Assembly: GCA_030653405.1 (NCBI GenBank)
Contig: JAURZO010000030.1
Location: forward strand, 1-23,526
Direction of reading: 5' to 3'
Origin: Zwartia sp.
GTDB taxonomy: Bacteria; Pseudomonadota; Gammaproteobacteria; Burkholderiales; Burkholderiaceae_B
DNA length: 23,526 bases
This document shows, one piece after another, positions 7,902 through 14,258 of the stretch. The notes under the pieces were generated by a model. That model had not been told where the DNA came from. It saw only the letters and a program-made list of their open reading frames with translations, and ran no database searches. The position numbers were made by a program, and so were the translations under genes. Each line of letters starts with the position of its first letter. Within the stretch, counting starts at the first letter, position 1.

Positions 7902-9494
7902 TCAAGCTGGCAGTGTCACGTCCGCACTGCCAAACAATCTCTCTGCATGCAGGCCCAAACCGCGACAAGCTTCAACGAGCTGTCTCGCATTCACTGCGGG
8001 CATCGTGTCCTCAGAAGGATCGATACTCGTGACGTATTGCAACCAAGGCTCGGCGCCCATCGCGTAGACATAAACCTGCTTGCTCCCGAGACTCGTGACA
8101 ACCTTAATCCCACGCGCTGCATCCGAGCCATTCAAGCGTCTTGTCTGATCTTTTTTACGATCGATGGGAACCGGTAGCAACGGCCCATAGGTCCAGCTGA
8201 ACGGCGCGCCTTGACACTCTTGACCGATGAACAGCGTCTCGATGGGGCCAAAAATTTCCTTGAGATGCTCATAGATCAATGGTTCGAGATTATTGCTGTC
8301 CGCGGCAAACAATAGACTTTGTGTGCCAGCTTTAACTAACCATGCGGCTTTGCTACGAATATCCAGATCACCGTGTTCACCCAAAAACGGTAGCGCCGTA
8401 ATGAGCATCTCCCCACTTTCAACATGACCAAGCGGGTCAAGCTCAATGACCTTTTTAAAACCAATTGACTGCAACATCAGCTTAAGTGAAGGATCCGCCA
8501 GTCCACCCCCAGCACTTGGCACGACGATCGTGTCAATTTTGTAACGCAGCGCCAGCAGAGTCTCCAGCAACACATGGTCAGCATGATTATGTGTCAGCAC
8601 AACATAATCGATACGGTCAGGTAAATCTGCGAGCACAAAACGTTTGATGCCGCCATTCGTGTCATAGGCCACGATCGGATCAACGAGTACGTTCGTCCCG
8701 TCATTCGCCTCGACGAGTACGCAGGCATGGCCAAAATAACGCCAGCGTGTGCCACCTTTATGTTGACGATCAATAATCGGGGGAAGCACCTCAGTGAGAA
8801 AATCCCGAAACTTAGCATCGGATACGCCTGCCTGAGCAAGGCGCTCAAGCACCGCATCTAAAGGTTGTGGCGTAATACGCAAGGCCGCCAGATAGTCATA
8901 AATCGCATCACTAAAGGGTCGCTCCAACTCGACCGCATCGGGTCTCGCCAAGCGGGGCGTACTAAACGCAAACGCACGATCATCACCATTCGCCTGGTAA
9001 ATCAACGCAGATTGTGACGCGGGGTTATAGGCTGGACTTTTGTAAAGTAGCGGCTCAATGACGCGCAAATCAGGATGACTGCCGAGGGTGTAATACAACT
9101 CGACGTAGCCGCGTACGGGGGTAGGCAAGGTTTCGTAAAACTTTTCAATACTGAACCCGTCCGCTTGCTTCAAAATCGCACGATAGGCTTCGCGAAGAGC
9201 CTCTCCAAAGGCAATTTGTTGTGCCTGACGCTCTTTTGTCTTGGCAATCAGTGCACGCACTTCATCGACTGCTGTCACAGGCAAATCAACGAAAGGACCT
9301 CCGCGCAAACTTGGATTTTGACAAGCCGCCGCATGAATGTCTGGCGCGCTGACAAAGGATTCGAGTAAGGTCAAATGACGATACGGAACATTCAGTGCCG
9401 CTGTCGCAGGTGAAATGAGATGCGACCAGGCATACCAACGCTCCACCAAAGGTTCGATCACTACATCGGACTTTAAAGTCACTAATCCAGACAT
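7902..9494 (-). CDS. CmlA-type diiron beta-hydroxylase of carrier-bound aminoacyl groups (metallo-beta-lactamase fold)
   Basis: Starting at 9494, the protein has 530 residues; CmlA from the chloramphenicol pathway has about 532. An N-terminal domain of roughly 270 residues precedes a metallo-beta-lactamase fold with THNHADHV: H302, H304, D306, H307. Downstream lie Glu373 in FLGEHGDLD and Asp399 in AADSNN. From memory the CmlA diiron ligands are H305, H307, E377, D309, H310 and D403, so spacing agrees within one residue. The Glu where hydrolases use His is the mark of this oxygenase family rather than a hydrolase. CmlA beta-hydroxylates a carrier-tethered p-aminophenylalanine, and FrsH, of the same type, acts on tethered leucine. 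A longer reading frame reaches 9602 but overlaps the upstream gene; the ATG at 9494 has GGAAAG before it. It lies 16 nt behind the response regulator gene and converges on the NRPS genes. Confidence 0.88.
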   Translation of the reverse strand: MSGLVTLKSDVVIEPLVERWYAWSHLISPATAALNVPYRHLTLLESFVSAPDIHAAACQNPSLRGGPFVDLPVTAVDEVRALIAKTKERQAQQIAFGEALREAYRAILKQADGFSIEKFYETLPTPVRGYVELYYTLGSHPDLRVIEPLLYKSPAYNPASQSALIYQANGDDRAFAFSTPRLARPDAVELERPFSDAIYDYLAALRITPQPLDAVLERLAQAGVSDAKFRDFLTEVLPPIIDRQHKGGTRWRYFGHACVLVEANDGTNVLVDPIVAYDTNGGIKRFVLADLPDRIDYVVLTHNHADHVLLETLLALRYKIDTIVVPSAGGGLADPSLKLMLQSIGFKKVIELDPLGHVESGEMLITALPFLGEHGDLDIRSKAAWLVKAGTQSLLFAADSNNLEPLIYEHLKEIFGPIETLFIGQECQGAPFSWTYGPLLPVPIDRKKDQTRRLNGSDAARGIKVVTSLGSKQVYVYAMGAEPWLQYVTSIDPSEDTMPAVNARQLVEACRGLGLHAERLFGSADVTLPA

Positions 9495-9497
9495 GTT

Positions 9498-9503
9498 CTT
9501 TCC
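9498..9503 (-). promoter_or_regulatory. Ribosome binding site fixing the CmlA-like start
   Basis: GGAAAG on the minus strand sits 3 nt before the ATG at 9494 and within the 16-nt gap after the response regulator stop. It supports the 530-residue protein over the 566-residue frame that would overlap the regulator by about 90 nt. Confidence 0.6.
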
Positions 9504-9510
9504 ATGAAAA

Positions 9511-10227
9511 TCAGGGTTCGATATCAACAGCAATACAGAGTTGATAGCCCACACCCCATACTGATTTAAGTGCCACATCCGTACCAGGCTCAGAGATCTC
9601 ACCGAGCTTGCGTCGCAGGCGGCTGACTAAACTTTCCAACGCTCTTTTACCCATTTCCTCTACGCCAGTGCGCTGACTCAAAATTTCGGCGATCACTTCG
9701 TTTTCAAGGGTGTGGTTTGGCGCCTGAATCAGGCCCACCAACAGCACTTTTTCACTATTCGTTAAGACGGCCCTTTGGCCCAAACCAGGACCTGCGATTG
9801 AACGATCAGTCAGACTCAGCTTCCATCGTGGACTCGATAAGCTCGGACTCATCCGACGCACTAAGCTCTGCAAACCGGCTGCGAGTTCTTCGGGTGCAAC
9901 GGGCTTATAGAGATAAATATCTGCACCTGACTCGTAACCTTTGACGCGATCTGCCGTCGATCCCCGCGCCGTCATCATGACGATCCCCACCTTGGGAATG
10001 CTCGTGCGAATCCTTTTGGCGATACTCAAGCCATCCTCACCTGGCAACGTCAGGTCCAAGATAAAAATATCGATAGGCTCCGTGATGAGCAGCTCATCAA
10101 GGGAGCGCCCATTGCTGACAGCAAACACTTGGTACTCGGCTTGTTTGAGATGATAAAAAATCTCTTTACGCAGCAAGGCATCGTCTTCAACTAGAGCGAT
10201 TCGTATATTGTGATTTGCCTGCTTCAT
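9511..10227 (-). CDS. OmpR/PhoB-family response regulator
   Basis: The 238-residue protein has a receiver domain (about 8-125) with acidic pocket E14/D15/D16, phospho-acceptor Asp58 in FILDLTLPGEDG, Thr86 in MMTARGS and Lys108 in YLYKPV. The C-terminal half is a winged-helix DNA-binding domain ending in LVSRLRRKLGE...LKSVWGVGYQL, typical of the OmpR/PhoB output domain. No histidine kinase gene is adjacent, so it is an orphan within this window. Its stop is 16 nt from the start of the CmlA-like gene, so the two are probably co-transcribed. Inference: it controls the peptide cluster. The ATG at 10227 has only a poor ribosome site. Confidence 0.92.
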   Translation of the reverse strand: MKQANHNIRIALVEDDALLRKEIFYHLKQAEYQVFAVSNGRSLDELLITEPIDIFILDLTLPGEDGLSIAKRIRTSIPKVGIVMMTARGSTADRVKGYESGADIYLYKPVAPEELAAGLQSLVRRMSPSLSSPRWKLSLTDRSIAGPGLGQRAVLTNSEKVLLVGLIQAPNHTLENEVIAEILSQRTGVEEMGKRALESLVSRLRRKLGEISEPGTDVALKSVWGVGYQLCIAVDIEP

Positions 10228-10324
10228 GCATTGCCCGGTCGAGAAATATATCTACGTCCGGATTCTAATTGCTGTGGTCCGCGTCCCCAAGAAAACCTCT
10301 CGCAGAAGCTCTCAATCCATCCAT

Positions 10325-11563
10325 TCAGAACTTGATGACAAATGCACCCGCTACGATGACTGCCACGATCATTCCCAACAGCCCTGCACCGACATACAGA
10401 CCGTAACGCGTGCCTCCCGAGAAAAAAGCCAAACCAATTTTTGCAAAGGCGCTAGAAATCAACACGCCAAGAAGACCAAGTTGTGCGGTTCTTGAATCAA
10501 GCCCTCCAGTGACTTCTAACTGGGTGATGCTAGCCGCCGCCGCCTGAAGCTCCACCAAAGCAACCAGAGAGGTCGTGACCAAAACCCACTGCTCACCCAA
10601 TAATTCACGCAGCCACGCAGACAACACCATGACCAGTCCAATAATGATGGCAATTGATAACGCATGCGTCATATTAAATGCACGTGAAACAGTTGGATCA
10701 GGCGCCAAAGATTGGCTTCCATCCATTTGTATGCATATGAACCCCGCAACGCCAAGCACTAGCGCTGCTACGAACAGAGGTAATGCCAAGGACCGCAGTA
10801 ATACTGGAGAAATCGTGCCAATCACGGCCGCGAGTAGAAAAAGAGAAGCCAAATTAGCCAACAGTGCCGCTGCGCTCGAGGTCGGCACCAAGGAAGAAGC
10901 TTCTTTTGCTCGCTTGCCAAAGCTTGCAACAGCGAGCGTAGACGATACGAATCCAGAAAAGAATCCAGCAATTGGAAACCCGAGCCGAGCCCCCACTGCA
11001 CGCTGTGCGATGTAACCCAACATGCCGACTGTCATGACAAGAACGACAATGCGCCACACCATATTCAGATCCAACACACCCCAAGGATCGATAGGCTTTT
11101 GAGGCAATAAAGGCAACACGACTAACGCTGCTGCAGCGAGCATCAGCGCGTCTTGCATCTCGCGCTCACTGATTAATTGACGCGTCAGCTTCTGCAAAGG
11201 CTTTTTGGCGTACAACAATATCGCGATGACGACGCCAAGACTTGCCGCCAGCGCCTGCCGTTCATACGCCAACCCTCCCAGTATGAATGTCAGAACGATT
11301 GCAACCTCGCCCGTCATGCCTGGATCTGCATCAGCTGTTTTAAGGTAGCCTGCGACCGCAAGAGCACCGATAATCAATAAGGTGATCACGAAGGGCGTCG
11401 TGCCAAGCCCCCAACTGACCACACCCATGACCGCAATCAGAGCATGTGTACGCGTGCCGGCCTTGGCCACACCACGGCCGTGAGAGCGTTCCCGAACAAT
11501 ACCAATCAGTAAGCCAACCCCTAAGGCGGCAAGCAAACCTCTCAGTACTTCGTTAGCCTCCAC
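10325..11563 (-). CDS. MgtC/SapB-type membrane protein with DUF4010 C-terminal part
   Basis: The 412-residue protein is almost entirely hydrophobic. The N-terminal 140 residues resemble the MgtC/SapB fold (LLAALGVGLLIGIVRER, followed by a GTRTHALIAVMG segment); the rest resembles DUF4010, with about ten to twelve membrane segments in total. It acts in the inner membrane; the biochemical function of this fusion family is not established. The GTG start at 11563 is supported by AGGAG (11571-11575) with a 7-nt spacer, 24 nt behind the stop of the secreted-protein gene upstream. About 97 nt separate its stop from the response regulator start on the same strand, so read-through is possible. It probably marks the border of the peptide cluster. 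Confidence 0.85.
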   Translation of the reverse strand: MEANEVLRGLLAALGVGLLIGIVRERSHGRGVAKAGTRTHALIAVMGVVSWGLGTTPFVITLLIIGALAVAGYLKTADADPGMTGEVAIVLTFILGGLAYERQALAASLGVVIAILLYAKKPLQKLTRQLISEREMQDALMLAAAALVVLPLLPQKPIDPWGVLDLNMVWRIVVLVMTVGMLGYIAQRAVGARLGFPIAGFFSGFVSSTLAVASFGKRAKEASSLVPTSSAAALLANLASLFLLAAVIGTISPVLLRSLALPLFVAALVLGVAGFICIQMDGSQSLAPDPTVSRAFNMTHALSIAIIIGLVMVLSAWLRELLGEQWVLVTTSLVALVELQAAAASITQLEVTGGLDSRTAQLGLLGVLISSAFAKIGLAFFSGGTRYGLYVGAGLLGMIVAVIVAGAFVIKF

Positions 11564-11587
11564 GAGTTGACTCCTACAGAAGGCACT

Positions 11588-11986
11588 TCACTTTCCTTCG
11601 CAAGCGTAGTTCTTAAGGTTTTGTTCAACGCTGCGTGGATTGATTGGTTTCCAATCGCTGTAGACCTTTTCGGTCTTGACGATTTGACCGCCGGCCATCC
11701 GCTCGTCGTGGAAATCAATCGTATAGGTCCGCACACGATTATCGCGGCAGTTGTATTGCGCCTTGATCACCACAGAATGAAAAACCATTCCCTGTTGATC
11801 GCGCATTTTTTGTTTGTAGTCCAACATCTCTGCCACGTTGACAAAGATATCTGTGCGGACGATTTCACCACGTTCTGTGTACGTGACGAGCGTTGCATCT
11901 TCGTGCAAGCTGAGCCATTGCGCCTGCGCAGTGCAGGAAAAGAAGATCGTGGCAAGCAAGCAAGCAAACTTGGTAGACATCTTCAT
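11588..11986 (-). CDS. Small secreted adhesin-E-like protein
   Basis: The predicted product is 132 residues from the ATG at 11986. It has a clear Sec signal peptide: a basic start (MKMSTK), a hydrophobic stretch, then CTAQAQ as the likely cleavage region. The mature part (WLSLHEDATLVTY... MLDYKQ... FHSVVIKAQYNCRDNRVRTYTIDFHDERMAGGQIV... YACEGK) follows the pattern of the surface-adhesin E domain: a Trp start, a middle strand with a Cys, a Y-x-x-x-M-x-G segment and a terminal Cys, so one disulfide is likely. A TTG at 12001 and an ATG at 11980 are alternative starts. The role in this organism is unknown; an envelope-associated protein is as much as can be said. Confidence 0.65.
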   Translation of the reverse strand: MKMSTKFACLLATIFFSCTAQAQWLSLHEDATLVTYTERGEIVRTDIFVNVAEMLDYKQKMRDQQGMVFHSVVIKAQYNCRDNRVRTYTIDFHDERMAGGQIVKTEKVYSDWKPINPRSVEQNLKNYACEGK

Positions 11987-12089
11987 ACAGAACCCGCCCA
12001 AAGTGGTTTAGTTTAAATACAACTGTAACACTCTGATTTATAGTTCTTTATACAGCAACGTTGGCATTAACCATAGCCGCGGGCGGGCT

Positions 12090-12212
12090 TTAACGGCAGA
12101 GTCGAAAGGATCCCCAGAAGGAGGCATTCACCTTCATCGGCGGCTTGTTAATATCCTCATGAGGGGCAAGCGCAAGCATCACTGCTTCGAGGCGACGCAA
12201 GATTAAATTCAT
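12090..12212 (-). CDS. Possible small protein of 40 residues, unknown function
   Basis: On the minus strand an ATG at 12212 is preceded by GGAG with a 7-nt spacer and opens a 40-codon frame ending in TAA at 12090. The product starts MNLILRRLEAVMLALAPHED, a short amphipathic or hydrophobic helix with basic residues, followed by a Pro/Lys-rich turn and an aromatic/basic tail. I recognise no family. The good ribosome site in otherwise unexplained sequence is the only positive evidence; codon count alone is not significant. Confidence 0.35.
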   Translation of the reverse strand: MNLILRRLEAVMLALAPHEDINKPPMKVNASFWGSFRLCR

Positions 12213-12334
12213 GCCATCACTCCATGTTTTAAAAAAAGGAACGGGCAATTCTAACTGTCATCTAAGCAAAGGTGAACACATCGTTACGGTTTGATTCACA
12301 ACAACGGCTACAAGCTGACCAACATATGGAAAAT

Positions 12335-12376
12335 ATTTGATTTAACTAAGTAATCATTTGATATAACTAAGTTATT
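12335..12376 (+). promoter_or_regulatory. Tandem 21-bp AT-rich repeat with a perfect 13-bp palindrome upstream of the CMD gene
   Basis: Two 21-bp units lie end to end (12335-12355 and 12356-12376), both reading ATTTGAT-(T/A)-TAACTAAGT followed by (A/T)AT or similar. The second contains the perfect odd palindrome ATAACTAAGTTAT (12363-12375). A 21-bp period places both on the same DNA face. Promoter-like hexamers overlap it, for example TTGATA at 12358-12363 with ATGATT or CATGAT 16-17 nt on. Size and symmetry resemble operators of MarR-type regulators, but no such regulator gene lies nearby, so the factor is unknown. Confidence 0.5.
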
Positions 12377-12424
12377 TCACATGATTAACATCGATAATAT
12401 GAATCACACAAGGAGACTATAGAC

Positions 12425-13033
12425 ATGACAGCGAACAACCAAGATCACCAACGCTTCAAGCGCATCACGACTGATCAAATGAACGCGGATCAAAAGCAAT
12501 ATTTTGATGCACTCATGGCAGGTCCGATTTCAGGGACCGGAAGTGCGGGAGTTGTTCAAGGTGCAACGAGTTTGGGTGCGCCGTTTAATGTCATGCTCCG
12601 CAGTCCCGTCCTGGCGGAGCGCCTGCGCAAGGTCGGTGAATATCTGCGTTTTGAAAGCACAATTCCAAAGCGGCTCAATGAGTTTGCCATTCTGGTGACA
12701 GCGCGGACCTGGACCGCACAATATGAATGGTACGCACACCATCGACTCGCCATTAAAGCAGGACTCAATCCAGAAGTTGCCGCAGAGCTTGCGCAAGGAA
12801 AACGTCCAGCCAACATGCAACCCGATGAAGCGGCGGTCTACGACTTCTGTCATGAGTTGCACACCACGCACGGTGTCAGTGATGCGCATTACCAGGCAGT
12901 ACTCGATTTGTTCGGCGAACAAGGCGTTGTCGACCTGATGGTCGTCAGTGGCTATTACGTGCTGATCTCGATGGTGCTCAATGTCAATCGCTCTCCACTG
13001 CCCGAAGGTGCCGTTCCCATTCCAAAACTTTAA
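12425..13033 (+). CDS. Carboxymuconolactone decarboxylase (CMD)-family protein
   Basis: The 202-residue all-helical protein matches the CMD/AhpD-like superfamily: LRKVGEYLRFESTIPKRLNEFAILVTARTWTAQYEWYAHHRLAIKAGL is the characteristic helix pair with the E-W-x-x-H-x-x-x-A motif, and a second partial repeat follows near VVDLMVVSGYYVLISMVLNV. There is no CxxC, so an AhpD-type peroxidase role is unlikely. Members this long often sit near aromatic or organic acid catabolism genes, but true gamma-carboxymuconolactone decarboxylase (about 130 residues) is not implied. AGGAG (12411-12415) precedes the ATG by 9 nt. It stands alone behind the repeat-bearing promoter; the next gene starts about 150 nt downstream. 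Confidence 0.8.
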   Translation: MTANNQDHQRFKRITTDQMNADQKQYFDALMAGPISGTGSAGVVQGATSLGAPFNVMLRSPVLAERLRKVGEYLRFESTIPKRLNEFAILVTARTWTAQYEWYAHHRLAIKAGLNPEVAAELAQGKRPANMQPDEAAVYDFCHELHTTHGVSDAHYQAVLDLFGEQGVVDLMVVSGYYVLISMVLNVNRSPLPEGAVPIPKL

Positions 13034-13174
13034 ACTTGGTCGACCCTCAGTCAAACCTCAGGCAAACCTGAATTGAGCTGCAAGCAATTTTGAGTTAAGG
13101 TCTTTGTACAGGCTTGACGGGCAGTCGAATGATATTTTGTTCGCCGCAACATGACAGGCTCAATAATAAATTTC

Positions 13175-13178
13175 GGAG
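13175..13178 (+). promoter_or_regulatory. Ribosome binding site deciding the TAXI binding protein start
   Basis: GGAG directly abuts an ATG at 13179 but lies 6 nt before a second in-frame ATG at 13185. The normal spacing makes 13185 the better start. Confidence 0.6.
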
Positions 13179-13184
13179 ATGGCA

Positions 13185-14144
13185 ATGAAGCTTTTTAAAT
13201 CTATTGCAATAAGCTTTGCAATGCTGTGCGCGGCTACCGGTGCGGCACACGCCCAGAACTACTCGATCGCGACTGGCGGCACGGGTGGCGTGTATTACCC
13301 AATGGGTGGCGGGCTCGCTGCCGTGTTGTCCAAGAAAGTCCCCGGCATGTCTGCCACAGCAGAAGTGACTGGCGGCTCGGTCGATAACCTCAAGCTGATT
13401 GGATCGGGTAAACCCTACATGGCGTTCACGATGGCCGATGCAGCCAAAGACGCCATGGATGGCAAAGACAAGTTCTCTGGCCGGAAAGTTGACGTTCAAA
13501 CACTTCTCGTTCTGTATCCCAACCGCATGCACGTCGTCACCACCGAGGCGAGCGGTATCAAGACGATGAAAGACCTCAAGGGCAAGCGCGTCAGTACTGG
13601 CAGCCCAGGTAGTGCCACAGAAGTGATGGCCTTCCGTCTGCTCGAAGCTGCTGGACTGGATAAAGACAAAGACGTACGTCGCGAGCGCCTTGGTGTGGCC
13701 GAGTCCGTCAACGCAGTCAAAGACCGCAAGATTGATGCGTTCTTCTGGGTTGGGGGCTTGCCCACAGCGGCCGTCACTGATCTGGCCAATACCCCCGGCA
13801 CCAAGATCGTCATGATCGACCATGCCGACGCGGTAGATGCCATGAACAAGAAATACGGTAACCTGTATTTCAAGGACACGATTCCTCAAGCAACCTATTC
13901 AGGTATGGCTGGTAACAACAAGAATGCTTCAGTCTCGAACATTCTGGTAGTGAATGGTCAGATGCCCGAAGAAGAAGCCTACAAAATCACCAAGGCAGTA
14001 TTTGATAACAAAGATGAACTCGTGCGCACCCATCGCGAGTACGACAGTGTGAAATTGGAAAATCAGAAAGCAGCTGCTACACCACTGCCTTTTCACCCTG
14101 GTGCTTTAAAGTACTTTAAGGAAAAAGGTCAGAGCGTGAACTAA
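13185..14144 (+). CDS. TAXI-family TRAP transporter solute-binding protein
   Basis: The 319-residue protein starts with a Sec signal peptide (MKLFKSIAISFAMLCAATG, cleavage near AHA-QN). The mature start YSIATGGTGGVYYPMGGGLA is the hallmark of the TAXI subgroup of TRAP binding proteins. ETGSSVDN-like GGSVDNLKLI and a late helix EEEAYKITKAVFDN also fit the family. It captures a substrate in the periplasm, in this subgroup often glutamate-like or other carboxylates, and hands it to the permease encoded next. The ligand is not known. A strong terminator lies between it and the permease gene, which would keep the binding protein in excess. Confidence 0.93.
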   Translation: MKLFKSIAISFAMLCAATGAAHAQNYSIATGGTGGVYYPMGGGLAAVLSKKVPGMSATAEVTGGSVDNLKLIGSGKPYMAFTMADAAKDAMDGKDKFSGRKVDVQTLLVLYPNRMHVVTTEASGIKTMKDLKGKRVSTGSPGSATEVMAFRLLEAAGLDKDKDVRRERLGVAESVNAVKDRKIDAFFWVGGLPTAAVTDLANTPGTKIVMIDHADAVDAMNKKYGNLYFKDTIPQATYSGMAGNNKNASVSNILVVNGQMPEEEAYKITKAVFDNKDELVRTHREYDSVKLENQKAAATPLPFHPGALKYFKEKGQSVN

Positions 14145-14177
14145 CACATCACGATTCGACACTTGCAGCAGCTCGTT

Positions 14178-14216
14178 CAGCAAGTGCGTCACCATGCGCA
14201 CTTGCTGTAATTTTTT
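14178..14216 (+). terminator. Intrinsic terminator between the TAXI binding protein and permease genes
   Basis: CAGCAAGTGCG (14178-14188) pairs perfectly with CGCACTTGCTG (14197-14207) across an 8-nt loop, and TAATTTTTT follows. This is a textbook Rho-independent terminator, 33 nt after the binding protein stop and 42 nt before the permease start. Partial read-through would give less permease than binding protein. Confidence 0.9.
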
Positions 14217-14258
14217 GAATCAAACAAATACAACTATAAATAGAGACTGGGTAAAGCT

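Larger units (their letters stand above)
11987..12424. other. 438-nt divergent intergenic region
   Basis: This stretch separates the minus-strand adhesin-E-like gene from the plus-strand CMD-family gene. It holds one small possible reading frame on the minus strand (12090-12212) and, near its right end, an AT-rich tandem repeat with a palindrome upstream of the CMD gene. I see no tRNA, strong terminator or gene remnant elsewhere in it. Confidence 0.6.

Noticed and set aside
9495..9602. N-terminal extension of the CmlA-like protein by 36 residues
   Set aside because: It overlaps the response regulator coding region, has no ribosome site, and the shorter protein matches CmlA in length and ligand spacing.
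12530..13054. Long minus-strand frame opposite the CMD-family gene
   Set aside because: It is antisense to a clear family member, has no recognisable motifs, and no ribosome site decides for it.
13058..13071. Small inverted repeat TCAGG-CAAA-CCTGA after the CMD gene as a terminator
   Set aside because: Only five pairs and no T-tract; not above chance.
13104..13142. Sigma-70 promoter for the TAXI binding protein (TTGACG at 13114)
   Set aside because: No convincing -10 hexamer at 16-18 nt spacing; alternatives score equally poorly by eye.
13095..13889. Minus-strand frame of 264 codons opposite the TAXI binding protein
   Set aside because: The plus strand encodes a complete TAXI protein with signal peptide and ribosome site.
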